Positions 1 to 8,282 of a stretch of DNA of 47,713 nt are shown here, piece after piece. Every line of letters begins with the position of its first letter. The stretch's first letter is position 1. The stretch comes from Gammaproteobacteria bacterium. Lineage in GTDB: Bacteria; Pseudomonadota; Gammaproteobacteria; Pseudomonadales; Halieaceae. The notes under the pieces are model-generated. The model had not been told where the DNA came from. It searched no databases and was given only the letters and a program-made list of their open reading frames with translations. A program made the position numbers and the translations under genes. The stretch is taken from contig QNFS01000002.1 in NCBI GenBank assembly GCA_003646415.1, positions 1-47,713 of the forward strand, written 5' to 3'.

Positions 1-150
1 ACCTGGGCGGCATCGCCGATCAAGTTCCAGGCGGATATGGGTATTCTGCTGACCTTCATGTTCATCTGGAACATGTTCGGCGCCCTGATCCTGATGCCGG
101 CACTGGCGGTATTCCTGGTGAGGTCCAAGGCTGAGCATGCCGGTGACTGA
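1..150 (+). CDS. RND/MMPL-family exporter, C-terminal end (5' cut by window)
   Basis: The window opens inside a plus-strand gene. The 49 visible residues contain a hydrophobic helix (GILLTFMFIWNMFGALILMP) followed by a short charged tail and a TGA stop at 148-150. The pattern of an FQADMG-like lead-in, a membrane helix and 'LMPALAVFLV' is typical of the last transmembrane segment of MMPL/RND-superfamily transporters, which export lipids or hydrophobic compounds across the inner membrane. Only the tail is visible, so substrate and partners cannot be judged. A strong terminator follows 48 bases downstream, so this gene ends its transcription unit. Confidence 0.75.
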   Translation, partial: TWAASPIKFQADMGILLTFMFIWNMFGALILMPALAVFLVRSKAEHAGD

Positions 151-197
151 GCTGAACCGGGCAAGTCAGCGGCACTAGCCATAGGTGACTAACAAGC

Positions 198-232
198 AAT
201 GGCCATCGCGTAGCAACGATGGCCATTTTTTT
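198..232 (+). terminator. Rho-independent terminator after the RND/MMPL gene
   Basis: A perfect 11-bp inverted repeat (AATGGCCATCG at 198-208 and CGATGGCCATT at 217-227) encloses an 8-base loop and runs directly into seven T residues (226-232). It lies between the RND/MMPL stop codon and the next gene on the same strand, so it separates the two units. Confidence 0.9.
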
Positions 233-276
233 CGCACCCGATATAGCGGTGCGCACAGTGCGCTATACACAGACAC

Positions 277-305
277 TTGAAACGGGTGTCACTGATAATG
301 ATAAT
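277..305 (+). promoter_or_regulatory. Candidate sigma-70 promoter with its -10 box inside a hexamer repeat
   Basis: TTGAAA at 277-282 lies exactly 17 bases from GATAAT at 300-305. Each hexamer of the neighbouring TGATAA array recreates GATAAT, so copies at 6-base intervals could act as alternative -10 boxes. The assignment rests on consensus matching and spacing only. Confidence 0.5.
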
Positions 306-328
306 GATAATGATAATGATAATGATAA
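293..328 (+). repeat. Six tandem copies of TGATAA upstream of a lipoprotein gene
   Basis: Six perfect head-to-tail TGATAA units fill 293-328 and end directly at the AAGGAG ribosome-binding site (327-332) of the lipoprotein gene. Such perfect short tandem arrays are prone to slipped-strand copy change. A change of one unit would alter the 5' leader and promoter geometry by 6 bases without changing the protein. Confidence 0.95.
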
Positions 329-339
329 GGAGATACGCC

Positions 340-984
340 ATGTTAGCGCCACTCAAACCCTTGCTGGCCCTGATTCTTCTGCTAGTAGCAACAGCCTGCG
401 CCCAGGCGCCGGTGGTGCAACAGCAGCCCGCCGCCGAGTTCGCCGCGGAGGGCTTGCACCCGGTGAGTTCCTCGGGTTTCGCTGCGGCCTACGCGCGCCC
501 TGACGCCAGGCTGTCCACATACCGCACAGTCAATATTGAGGTGCTCGAGTTGGGGAATATCGATATAAGCCGCACTCCCGTTGCCGGCACACTGCGCCGC
601 GACTGGCAGATGACGCCCGACCGTGAGGTGGCATTGCAGCAGGTTTGGGCCCGGGCCATGGACCGCTCTTTCAGTGGCTACCAGCGAGCCTCCAGTGGTG
701 ACAATACCTTGCGCATTGCCGCCCGGATGACCGGGATAGCTCCCGGCAGGCCGACGGCGACTACCGTCGGAGGCGGCCTTCAGTCTATGGCCTCTTCACA
801 GGACGTGGTTAAAGTCTCCATGGAATTTCGGCTCTACAATCAGGCCGGCGGCGAACTGCTGGCGGTGATACGCGACAGCCGAACCATGGTTTCGGTGGCG
901 ATGTCGCGTACGACGCCGGTCGCTGTGCAAACCATGTTCAATTCCTGGGCCGCGTTACTGCATACCAGGGTGTCGGGAAAATAA
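340..984 (+). CDS. Putative DUF3313-like outer-membrane lipoprotein
   Basis: This is a 214-residue protein. I chose the ATG at 340 because AAGGAG (327-332) sits 7 bases upstream and because it gives a clean lipoprotein signal (hydrophobic LLALILLLVATAC, predicted lipidated Cys near residue 18). The longer in-frame start at 277 would translate the hexamer repeat as Met-Ile repeats and is unlikely. The mature part ('YRTVNIEVLEL', a later 'REVALQQVWARAMDRSF') resembles DUF3313-type lipoproteins, whose function is not established. The family call is a recollection of pattern, not a search result. The gene is monocistronic: a terminator lies upstream and about 90 bases separate it from the TonB operon. 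Confidence 0.75.
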   Translation: MLAPLKPLLALILLLVATACAQAPVVQQQPAAEFAAEGLHPVSSSGFAAAYARPDARLSTYRTVNIEVLELGNIDISRTPVAGTLRRDWQMTPDREVALQQVWARAMDRSFSGYQRASSGDNTLRIAARMTGIAPGRPTATTVGGGLQSMASSQDVVKVSMEFRLYNQAGGELLAVIRDSRTMVSVAMSRTTPVAVQTMFNSWAALLHTRVSGK

Positions 985-1024
985 GCCGGCTACCCGGGTC
1001 ACCATAGCTGCCAACCAGGAATAC

Positions 1025-1053
1025 TTCCTGTTATTCTGATCATCGCCTATAGT
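1025..1053 (+). promoter_or_regulatory. Possible sigma-70 promoter of the TonB-system operon
   Basis: TATAGT at 1048-1053 matches the -10 consensus at five of six positions. A weak -35 (TTCCTG, 1025-1030) lies 17 bases upstream. It would start transcription about 20 bases before the DUF3450 gene. No Fur-box-like sequence was recognised here. Confidence 0.35.
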
Positions 1054-1077
1054 AAAAATAAAGAGGGCTTTTTGTCT

Positions 1078-1857
1078 ATGTATTGGCCGAACTGCAAAAT
1101 GCTTCAAGGTATTGTCGCCACCGTCGTGACACTGCTGGTCGTACCCGAAATCCATGCGGCTGAGGTTGTGGACAGCCTGGACGTGGTAGCCAAAACCAAT
1201 CGCGATGCCGTCGCGTCCCAGCAGAGAATCGATGAGTCGGCGCAGGCAACCCAGGGCATGCTGGAGGAGTATCGCAAACTGCAGGACGGCACTGAATACC
1301 AGGCGGCATACACACGGGAACTGGAGGAACTGGATCGGGCGCAACAGTTGCAGATCGTGGGCTTGCAGGAACAGATAGCCCAGGCCAGGGTTACCCGGCA
1401 GCGCATTGTGCCGCTGATGCGCAGTATGGCTGACGCACTGGAGAAATTCGTGGTGCTGGATCTGCCGTTTCACCATGAGCAGCGTATCAGTTCGGTACTG
1501 CAACTAAAACAACGCCTGAACCAACCGGACCTGTCTGTATCCGCGAAATTTCGTTTGTTGCTGGAAGCCTATCAACTGGAGCAGGACTACGGTGGCAAGA
1601 TAGAGGCCTGGCGCGGGCCACTGCAATTTGCTGGAGAAGATTTGTCGGTTGAATATCTGCGCGTGGGCAGGGCGGCGTTATATTTTCACAGTCTGGACGG
1701 TGAAACCAGCGGTTACTGGGATGCCAAAGAGGATAGCTGGATAACCCTCGATGCTGATTACAACCGGGGTCTGGCCCAGGCCTTGCGGGTTGCAAAAAAT
1801 CTGGTGGCTCCAAGGCTCTTGCAACTGCCCATGAGGGTGCCTGGGGGTGACTCATGA
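1078..1857 (+). CDS. DUF3450 family periplasmic protein of a TonB2-type system
   Basis: About 260 residues with an N-terminal signal peptide (hydrophobic GIVATVVTLLVV, likely cleavage after HAA). A long helical, Gln/Glu-rich coiled-coil region follows, then a C-terminal globular part with 'VEYLRVGRAALYFHSLDGE' and 'GYWD'. This architecture is that of DUF3450 proteins, which are encoded beside TtpC/ExbB/ExbD/TonB2 clusters and are presumed periplasmic accessory factors for energy transduction to outer-membrane receptors. A GAGGG site at 1063-1067 could serve either a TTG at 1072 or the ATG at 1078; I prefer the ATG. The stop codon overlaps the next gene's ATG (ATGA), indicating translational coupling. 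Confidence 0.8.
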   Translation: MYWPNCKMLQGIVATVVTLLVVPEIHAAEVVDSLDVVAKTNRDAVASQQRIDESAQATQGMLEEYRKLQDGTEYQAAYTRELEELDRAQQLQIVGLQEQIAQARVTRQRIVPLMRSMADALEKFVVLDLPFHHEQRISSVLQLKQRLNQPDLSVSAKFRLLLEAYQLEQDYGGKIEAWRGPLQFAGEDLSVEYLRVGRAALYFHSLDGETSGYWDAKEDSWITLDADYNRGLAQALRVAKNLVAPRLLQLPMRVPGGDS

Positions 1858-3224
1858 GACAGGTGATGACCCTGTTGTTATCCGTATGCATGACCCTGCC
1901 CCTGTGGAGCCATGCTCAGACTGCGGCGCCAGAGCAACAGATTACCGACCTGGACCAGTTGCTGGCCTCCGTACGCGAACAGCACAGGGAACAGCGCGCG
2001 CGCAATAAACAGCGCGAGCAGCAGTTTCTGCGGGACAAGAAGCAGCAGCAGGCACTGCTGTCAAAAGCCAGGCAGGACTTTGATCGCAGGAAAAAAGAAA
2101 ATCAGCCCCTGTTTGCTGTTACCGAGGGCAACAAGGCTGAAATCGCGCGTCTGGAACAGCAACTGAAAACTGTGGTGCAGGACATGGGCGACCTGTCCAG
2201 TACCTTCCGGGAGTTCGCCGGTGATTTTTCCGCGGTATTGCAGGAGTCAATGATTACCGCTCAGTTTCCCGAACGCGGTGAACAGTTGCGCGCCCTGGCG
2301 GCCACAGATACTCAGCCCACCATAGATGAAATCGAAACACTGTGGTTGCTACTACAGGAAGAGATGACTGAAGCGGGCAAGGTTACCGTGTTTGAGGCGC
2401 CGGTGGTGACCTCTGATGGCAAGGGGGTGCAGCGCTCGGTATTGCGCGTGGGCGCTTTCTCCGCGTACGCAGACGGTGACTTTCTGCGCTACGTACCGGA
2501 AACCGGTGAACTACTGGTACTCTCGCGGCAGCCCGGTGCCCGCTACCGCAGTGCCGCGCGGGACTTTGTCTCGCATGCCGGCACCGTCGCGCCCATTACG
2601 GTAGATCCCACCCGGGGCAGCCTGCTGGGTATGCTCAGTTACTCGCCCAGCTTGCGTGAACGCATCGAGCAGGGTGGCATCATCGCCCTGATTATTATCG
2701 CACTGGGTGCGGTGGGCCTGTTGATGGCCTGCTGGCGCGGCCTCTACCTGGGGGTTGTCTCCCTGCGCATCAAGAGCCAGCTGGCTGACATGGCTGCGCC
2801 GCGCCCCTCCAACCCCCTGGGCCGGGTGCTGCTGGCAGTACAAGGTATCGCTCTGGATGAAGAAGAGTTACTACAGTTGAAACTGGACGAGGCAGTGCTG
2901 GTTGAAATGCCTGCACTGGAGCGCGGTAACGCGATCATTAAGTTGCTGGCGGCCATTTCGCCGCTGTTGGGCCTGTTGGGAACCGTGACCGGCATGATCC
3001 TGACTTTTCAGGCTATCAGCCTGTTTGGTACCAGCGACCCAAAACTGATGGCCGGGGGTATCTCCCAGGCGCTGGTGACCACGGTGCTGGGGCTGATGGT
3101 GGCCATACCCTTGCTATTTAGCCACGCAGCGATCGCGTACATGTCGCGAGGGATGATCCAGCGACTGGATGAGCAGTGTGCCGGCGTGCTGGTGCGCACC
3201 GCCGAGCAACAGGGAAAGGCATAA
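1854..3224 (+). CDS. MotA/TolQ/ExbB-family protein with long periplasmic N-terminus (TtpC-like)
   Basis: This 456-residue protein has a signal peptide (LLLSVCMTLPLWSHA), then about 250 residues of charged coiled coil and a beta-rich periplasmic region. Three membrane helices follow (around 275-295, 365-390 and 405-430) with the TolQ/ExbB core motif 'LLAAISPLLGLLGTVTGMI'. Extra-long ExbB paralogues of this kind are the TtpC proteins of TonB2-type systems, which are thought to help transmit the proton-driven signal from ExbB/ExbD to TonB. It overlaps the DUF3450 gene by 4 bases and the next ExbB by one base, so all are one operon. The family call is firm; the TtpC role is inferred from domain order and context. 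Confidence 0.88.
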   Translation: MRQVMTLLLSVCMTLPLWSHAQTAAPEQQITDLDQLLASVREQHREQRARNKQREQQFLRDKKQQQALLSKARQDFDRRKKENQPLFAVTEGNKAEIARLEQQLKTVVQDMGDLSSTFREFAGDFSAVLQESMITAQFPERGEQLRALAATDTQPTIDEIETLWLLLQEEMTEAGKVTVFEAPVVTSDGKGVQRSVLRVGAFSAYADGDFLRYVPETGELLVLSRQPGARYRSAARDFVSHAGTVAPITVDPTRGSLLGMLSYSPSLRERIEQGGIIALIIIALGAVGLLMACWRGLYLGVVSLRIKSQLADMAAPRPSNPLGRVLLAVQGIALDEEELLQLKLDEAVLVEMPALERGNAIIKLLAAISPLLGLLGTVTGMILTFQAISLFGTSDPKLMAGGISQALVTTVLGLMVAIPLLFSHAAIAYMSRGMIQRLDEQCAGVLVRTAEQQGKA

Positions 3225-3772
3225 TGGCTTTCTTGCTGGCGATAAGTAACGCTATCCAGGATTTCGTCGACCAGGGGGGGGCGGTGTTGTGGGTAATCTT
3301 TGCGACCTGCCTGTTGCTGTGGTTGCTGATCCTGGAACGTATCTGGTTCGTGCGCATTGCCTGGCCGCGCCGCGCCAGGGCGGTAGTGGCCCAGTGGCAT
3401 GCCCGGGATGACTGCCGCTCCTGGAAGGCCAAAAAAATACGCGAGGCCATCGTGTCACAAGTGAACATGGAGCTGCACGCCCTGTTGCCGATGATTAATG
3501 TGCTGGTGGCCCTGTGTCCACTGCTTGGTTTGCTCGGTACCGTAGTGGGCATGATCGGCGTATTCGAGGTGATTGGGGCCAGCGGTAATGACGATGCCCA
3601 GGCCATGGCGCGGGGCGTTTACCGCGCTACCATCCCCACTATGGCCGGGCTGGTAGTGGCCCTGACCGGGCTTTACTTCACTGTGCGCCTGCGCAGCGTG
3701 GCCGATCGCGAGACCCGCCGCCTGATGGACAACCTGACACTGCACGACTCCCCGGCAGAGGGCCACCCATGA
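3224..3772 (+). CDS. exbB: ExbB-type biopolymer transport proton channel
   Basis: This 182-residue inner-membrane protein has three helices and the ExbB/TolQ signature 'LVALCPLLGLLGTVVGMIGVFE', followed by 'ATIPTMAGLVVALTGLYF'. With ExbD it forms the proton channel that powers TonB. The start at 3224 is chosen because its ATG overlaps the previous stop (TAATG) and gives the usual N-terminus; an upstream in-frame start at 3176 would lie inside the TtpC-like gene. The stop overlaps exbD by ATGA. This is the short ExbB2-type form, the second ExbB-fold protein of the operon. Confidence 0.9.
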   Translation: MAFLLAISNAIQDFVDQGGAVLWVIFATCLLLWLLILERIWFVRIAWPRRARAVVAQWHARDDCRSWKAKKIREAIVSQVNMELHALLPMINVLVALCPLLGLLGTVVGMIGVFEVIGASGNDDAQAMARGVYRATIPTMAGLVVALTGLYFTVRLRSVADRETRRLMDNLTLHDSPAEGHP

Positions 3773-4179
3773 GCGCAAGACGCCACCTGCCGGCCCAGGA
3801 TGAAGCAGAACTGGACATGACGCCCATGCTGGACATCGTGTTCATTATGTTGATCTTCTTCATCGTCACCGCCTCCTTTGTCAAGGAGTCCGGGGTGACG
3901 GTGAGCACGCCGCAGGCCCAGACCGCCGCGCAACAGGAAAATGCCAATATCTTTATTGCCATCACGGCCGAGGGTGAGGTGTGGATAGACCGCCGCCCGG
4001 TGGATCCACGCTCGGTGCGCGCGATTGTCGCGCGCCTGCATGCGGACAAGCCTGAAGGTTCGGTAATCATCCAGTCAGATGAGGAGGCGGCCACCGGCAG
4101 GTTGGTGGAGGTGATGGACCAGGTGCGTCTGGCCGGGGTCGAAAAGATTGCCATCGCCGCAGATAAAAGTGCGCAGTGA
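3769..4179 (+). CDS. exbD: ExbD-type biopolymer transport protein
   Basis: This 136-residue protein has a short cytoplasmic N-terminus, one transmembrane helix containing the conserved acidic residue region ('LDMTPMLDIVFIMLIFFIV') and a periplasmic C-terminal domain. The Asp in 'MLDIVF' is the position of the essential proton-binding Asp of ExbD/TolR. It partners with the upstream ExbB to energise TonB. The start overlaps the exbB stop. The gene is of normal family length. Confidence 0.92.
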   Translation: MSARRHLPAQDEAELDMTPMLDIVFIMLIFFIVTASFVKESGVTVSTPQAQTAAQQENANIFIAITAEGEVWIDRRPVDPRSVRAIVARLHADKPEGSVIIQSDEEAATGRLVEVMDQVRLAGVEKIAIAADKSAQ

Positions 4180-4225
4180 GCATGCGAATATTCGGGTCAC
4201 GGTGTTAGGTTCCGGGTACTAATCG

Positions 4226-4903
4226 ATGCGTTTTTTCCCCGCTTTCCTTGGCGCCCTGATGATCACCATAGCGGTGTTTCTGTTTATGCAAAGCCTGATT
4301 GAGCGGGGTGTGGAAGAGGGTGTACAGATAGCGATACACACCAATTTGGAAATTTTCCACCAGGAACCCGAAGAAGAGGAGCCGCAGGAGGAAGAAGACA
4401 CCCCGCCAGAGCCCACCGAGGAACCGGTGATGGAAGCGCTGGAGGTGACTCCACCGGCCCCCGAGCCAGTCACTGAGCTGGAAATACCCGCCCTTGACCT
4501 GGGCGTTGGCGACATCAATATCCGGGCGGTGGGGAATAGTTGGTCCGCGCCCCTGGGGAAAGGGGGGGTCAATTTCTCCGGTGGTGGCGTCGACGCCCAG
4601 GGCTTTGTGGAGGTTGTCCCCTTCAATACCCGCAGGCCCAATGTGCCGGAAGTGGCCTGGCAGAACAAAATAGACGGCTGGGTGCTGGTGGCGTTCTCCG
4701 TGACGCCACAGGGCAGAACTCGCAATATACGGGTACTCGACGCCAGCCCCCGGGGCGTATTCGAGGAACAGGTCGTCGCTGCGGTGGGGGACTGGTACTA
4801 CCGGGTCAGCTTCTCAAGCAAGACTAAAGGGGAGGTGCTACTCACCCAGAAAGTAGAAGTGCTGTGGAAAAACTACCCGCAGAATCTTCCCAATGTGGAT
4901 TGA
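4226..4903 (+). CDS. tonB: TonB energy-transducing protein
   Basis: This 225-residue protein has an N-terminal membrane anchor (LGALMITIAVFLFMQ). A periplasm-spanning spacer rich in Glu and Pro follows (about residues 48-90, 'EEEPQEEEDTPPEPTEEP'), then a C-terminal TonB_C domain ('VPEVAWQNKIDGWVLVAFSVTP', 'FEEQVVAAVGDWYY'). It carries the ExbB/ExbD proton-motive signal to outer-membrane TonB-dependent receptors; one such receptor is encoded at 40034-42190. The ribosome-binding site is weak. A 46-base gap separates it from exbD, the widest gap in the operon. The spacer is acidic rather than the Pro/Lys type of classical TonB, as often seen in TonB2-type proteins. Confidence 0.9.
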   Translation: MRFFPAFLGALMITIAVFLFMQSLIERGVEEGVQIAIHTNLEIFHQEPEEEEPQEEEDTPPEPTEEPVMEALEVTPPAPEPVTELEIPALDLGVGDINIRAVGNSWSAPLGKGGVNFSGGGVDAQGFVEVVPFNTRRPNVPEVAWQNKIDGWVLVAFSVTPQGRTRNIRVLDASPRGVFEEQVVAAVGDWYYRVSFSSKTKGEVLLTQKVEVLWKNYPQNLPNVD

Positions 4904-4907
4904 GCGG

Positions 4908-6680
4908 ATGAGTGGCCATTTCTCACGTGTATTCGGTGTGGCTTGTGTGCTGCTCATGTGTTCCTCTCAGGCCGGGCTGGCGGAGCAACGGGGCCAGTAC
5001 CGCAGCAAGGTATTGATTACCCCGGACGGTGAACTGGACAAGGGCGCCGAGCTTTCCATCGAGGAACTGGAAAAGCAGATCAGCTCAATCGAGCAGCCCT
5101 ATGCGAAATCCAGCGCAGGTCGCCATCTGGCGCGCCATTATGTGGAGGCGCGCGAGTACGGCAAGGCTATTGAATATTATCAGACGGCTCTGGCGGCTCA
5201 GGGCTTGTCTGATATCGCCAATCGCGAGATGTTACGTGAACTGGCCCAGGTTTATCTGCTGAGTGAAGACTACCCGGGGGCGGCGCAAACCCTGGAGCGC
5301 GCCCTGCGTATCGATCTGCTGCCCGAAGTCAGCGATTACCTGTTGCTGGCCCAGGCTTACCATAAAATGAGTAAGTATGTGGCCGTGGTCGCGACCCTGG
5401 ACCACATGGAAGAAAAGAGGCTGACATTGAGCACACTGCAGATGCGACAGGCACTGGCGCTTTATTATCGCGCGGGTGCCTACGCCCAGTGCGAAAAGCT
5501 GTTGGCCCGTTTGCTTGAGCTGGAGCCCGATCGCCCCGACAACTGGCATCTGCTGGTGTCGGTTTATCTGCAGCAAAACAAAAAGCGCCAGGCCCTTGAT
5601 CAACTGGCCCTGGCCTGGGAAAAATCCGTGCCCTTCAGTGAGCGCGATATTTTGTTGCTCGCTGATTTGCAGGCGGTTAACAAGAACCCCTATGGTGCTG
5701 CAGAGCTACTGGCAGAGGCGATGGCACAACGCAAGGTGAAGGCCGGCGGCGACAATTATCGCAAGCTGTTCCGCTTCTGGTTGCTGGCCCGGGAAAAGGA
5801 TAAGGCAGCTCAGGCACTGATGAAGGCGGTACAGCTCAGTGATGACATAGAGCTCTACCTGTACCTGGCGCGGCTGCAAATGGAACAGCGGGACTGGCAG
5901 CCCATGCACCAGACTATGCTGGCCGCCTGCGCCGACCAGTTGCAGGATAAATACGTGGGCCGGGCGAACCTGCTATTGGGGGTCAGCCAACTCAAATTGG
6001 GTGATACTGTCGCTGCACGACGTTCTTTTATTAATGCCACTCTTGTCGGTGGCGCCAATGCCCGGGCCGGGCAGTGGCTGGAATTCATGGATGCCGAGCC
6101 CGCAACCAAAGACGAGGCCCGGCGTATTGTCGGTATCTGTTACGGCTCCCGGGGCAAGCGTGGGAAAGTCGCTGTTGCCCCGTCGGGCGGTTCCGGGGTG
6201 ACAGCACAAGAGGGCGCGAACGAACCTGCCGCCCAGGCCGATATCCAGATCAAGACCGTTGCGGCAATGCGACTGTTTTATGTCGCGCTCGACATTCCGC
6301 TGACTGAACTGGACAGCAAACTGCGACCTCTGGCGCTACGCATGATGGTCCATCTGGTCAAGGCTGGTGGCAGTGCGGATGGGCCGCTACAAGTAATCTC
6401 CACTGAAGATGCCGTAGAGGGGGGGCAGCCCGGCTTTGAGCTGGTTATTCCCACCAGAGGCTCTCCCACCGCGCGAGGCAAGTACAGGGTTCGACAGGCT
6501 GCGTCTTTCAAGTGCGCCTATCTGGTGCACGAGGGGCCCGCGGGGGAGTTGGCCGCTGCCGGAGTTGATTTTGCCCGGGCGCTACAGGCGGCCGGCTATG
6601 AACTCACCGGCGAACGCCGGGTGGTGTTCCCGGAGACGGGTGGCTCCACGAAAATCGAACTGCAACTTGGCATCAAATAG
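4908..6680 (+). CDS. TPR-repeat periplasmic protein of the TonB operon
   Basis: About 590 residues. The ATG at 4908 lies 5 bases after the tonB stop and gives a signal peptide (VFGVACVLLMCSSQAGLA); an in-frame ATG at 4893 overlaps tonB and would add five residues. The body is a run of helix pairs with tetratricopeptide spacing ('YGKAIEYYQTALAAQG', 'YPGAAQTLERALRI', 'YAQCEKLLARLLEL'). A separate C-terminal domain of about 150 residues contains 'IKTVAAMRLFYVALDIPLTE'. TPR proteins regularly close TtpC-ExbB-ExbD-TonB2 operons. A scaffold role in linking TonB to receptors or peptidoglycan is an inference. Confidence 0.82.
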   Translation: MSGHFSRVFGVACVLLMCSSQAGLAEQRGQYRSKVLITPDGELDKGAELSIEELEKQISSIEQPYAKSSAGRHLARHYVEAREYGKAIEYYQTALAAQGLSDIANREMLRELAQVYLLSEDYPGAAQTLERALRIDLLPEVSDYLLLAQAYHKMSKYVAVVATLDHMEEKRLTLSTLQMRQALALYYRAGAYAQCEKLLARLLELEPDRPDNWHLLVSVYLQQNKKRQALDQLALAWEKSVPFSERDILLLADLQAVNKNPYGAAELLAEAMAQRKVKAGGDNYRKLFRFWLLAREKDKAAQALMKAVQLSDDIELYLYLARLQMEQRDWQPMHQTMLAACADQLQDKYVGRANLLLGVSQLKLGDTVAARRSFINATLVGGANARAGQWLEFMDAEPATKDEARRIVGICYGSRGKRGKVAVAPSGGSGVTAQEGANEPAAQADIQIKTVAAMRLFYVALDIPLTELDSKLRPLALRMMVHLVKAGGSADGPLQVISTEDAVEGGQPGFELVIPTRGSPTARGKYRVRQAASFKCAYLVHEGPAGELAAAGVDFARALQAAGYELTGERRVVFPETGGSTKIELQLGIK

Positions 6681-6734
6681 CCCTCTTTTGCCCGTGCCAA
6701 CCTATACCGCCAGTCCCTGTACGGCCGATAGAGA

Positions 6735-7088
6735 TTACCAGCCTGTGATCTGGCGCCCCGATCTGCCAAGGCCGCAGGTGCCATCGGTATCGCTCAGTAT
6801 GGACGTGACATCCGCCGAATCGAGCAGCGTGGTGAATTGCGCCTGACCCGCATGAAACTCATCGGACTCATAACTTTTGCCCACTGACGTTGACCTGAGA
6901 AGGTAATTCCAGGCCAGCCACAGGGCTGTTCTGGACGTACCTGCTGACTGTGAAGACGATAGTCCACTAGCGACAAAGCCTTTGCAGTAGTCCGCTTGCT
7001 CCACCGGTGAATCCTGCCAGGGCCAGTTGGCGGCATTGGCACTGGCGGCGCTGGCAATCAGCAATAAAATGGATAGGAATCTGGTCAT
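6735..7088 (-). CDS. Small secreted protein of unknown function
   Basis: This 117-residue protein starts with a clear Sec signal peptide (FLSILLLIASAASANA, likely cleaved before ANWPW). The mature part has two cysteines ('ADYCKGF' and 'GTCGLG') that could form a disulfide, and is rich in Ser and Thr. A GAGGAC ribosome-binding site lies upstream of the ATG. It is convergent with the TPR gene, with a 54-base gap. I do not recognise the family. The Cys-Lys-Gly-Phe opening after the signal peptide suggests a small periplasmic protein. Confidence 0.6.
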   Translation of the reverse strand: MTRFLSILLLIASAASANAANWPWQDSPVEQADYCKGFVASGLSSSQSAGTSRTALWLAWNYLLRSTSVGKSYESDEFHAGQAQFTTLLDSADVTSILSDTDGTCGLGRSGRQITGW

Positions 7089-7237
7089 TGTGTGTCCTCG
7101 GGTGAGCCTGCTTCAACTAGGTGATGGATATTACCGCATTAGCTCAGAAGGATAAACAGGGTCCGGCGCCCTACAGGTAGCGAGCCGGCACAGGTTGTTG
7201 GGAGACCTGACCCCAACACCCTAACATGGTTTTTCCT

Positions 7238-8044
7238 TTATTTATCTCTGTCGCGGAATTCTTCGGGCAGATCACGATCTTTTTCCCCGGTGTATTCATA
7301 GGGCAAACCAACCATCAGCTGCAGGGATGGTTTTTGTCGCATCTGTTCCATGATATCCGCTATCACACCGGGGGCCAGTGATAGCATGGCGATGATGGAT
7401 GTTTCCGGCGGCTCAAACCCTAATTCCAGCAGGGTGCAGGCAAAACGACCATCGATATTGATACAGAGGTTCTTACGTTTCGGGTTCTCGATGTATTTTT
7501 CATGTACGGCTTCGTACAGCAGCGTTTTCTGGCCGACAAAGCCGTGCTCTTCGGCCACCTTGCGTACGGCCTCAGATCGTGGATCGACTTCAGTAAACAG
7601 TGGGTGGCCAACGCCGGGCATACGCGTTTTACCGGCGTCATAATCAGCGACAACCCGGGTAGCGACTTCTTCCATGCTCATGCCGTCATCCATCATCTTT
7701 TCCCAACGCAAAATTTCTTCCGCACAGTGCTGGGGGAAAATAGTGTATTCGCCACCGGCCAAAAAAGTCCCCATAAACGCAGGAAACGGTTTGGGGTTGG
7801 CGCTGACAATGGTGCGGGCGACACTCCAGTAGGTGTAGCCAATCATGCCATTGAGCACCGCATCCAGCACTTTGGTTTCAGTCGGTTCAGGTAGCCTGCC
7901 TCTACACGTCAAAAAAAAGCTTTCTGTGTAGGTTAAATTGCCACAGATTTGAGTCTGCGGATAACCTCTGACGAAAACACCGTCCGTTCGTGTGTCGCAT
8001 GCTTCAACTTCTAACGGTTGGAACCCTTGATTCTTATGTGCCAT
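7238..8044 (-). CDS. Citrate synthase-fold protein, citryl-CoA lyase-like
   Basis: This 268-residue protein carries the citrate-synthase-family motif 'GVGHPLFTEVDPRS' (about residues 147-160) and a downstream 'NIDGRFACTLLELG'. Its length is that of stand-alone citryl-CoA lyase-like members rather than full citrate synthase (over 400 residues). The family cleaves or forms citryl-CoA-type thioesters, and members in this genomic setting probably act on other acyl-CoA substrates. It is divergent from the acyl-CoA dehydrogenase gene, with a 238-base shared regulatory region containing a perfect hairpin. The product class is well supported; the substrate is unknown. Confidence 0.8.
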   Translation of the reverse strand: MAHKNQGFQPLEVEACDTRTDGVFVRGYPQTQICGNLTYTESFFLTCRGRLPEPTETKVLDAVLNGMIGYTYWSVARTIVSANPKPFPAFMGTFLAGGEYTIFPQHCAEEILRWEKMMDDGMSMEEVATRVVADYDAGKTRMPGVGHPLFTEVDPRSEAVRKVAEEHGFVGQKTLLYEAVHEKYIENPKRKNLCINIDGRFACTLLELGFEPPETSIIAMLSLAPGVIADIMEQMRQKPSLQLMVGLPYEYTGEKDRDLPEEFRDRDK

Positions 8045-8129
8045 TTTTCTACTCCATTGTTTAAAGTCGAAACTCTAACAAAATAAATAATGCGGGTATA
8101 TTCATAAAAGCAGATGCCTCACCCGGCAG

Positions 8130-8150
8130 TCCCGGGTTTTTTACCCGGGA
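8130..8150. promoter_or_regulatory. Perfect 8-bp inverted repeat between divergent acyl-CoA genes
   Basis: TCCCGGGT (8130-8137) and ACCCGGGA (8143-8150) flank a five-T loop. It lies in the intergenic region shared by the citryl-CoA lyase-like gene and the acyl-CoA dehydrogenase gene. It could be an operator or an RNA hairpin. No T-run follows on either strand, so a simple terminator is unlikely. Confidence 0.55.
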
Positions 8151-8282
8151 CAAGCAGTCTTCTATCTGCGACAAGCGCAGGAGCGCATCCTGGATTAGTA
8201 TGCACTCGTCATCAAGTGGTGCTGCGTGCAGAGTTGTTCGTAGCCGTTAGCAGCAAAAAGTAACAAAACCTGAGGTTTCGCC

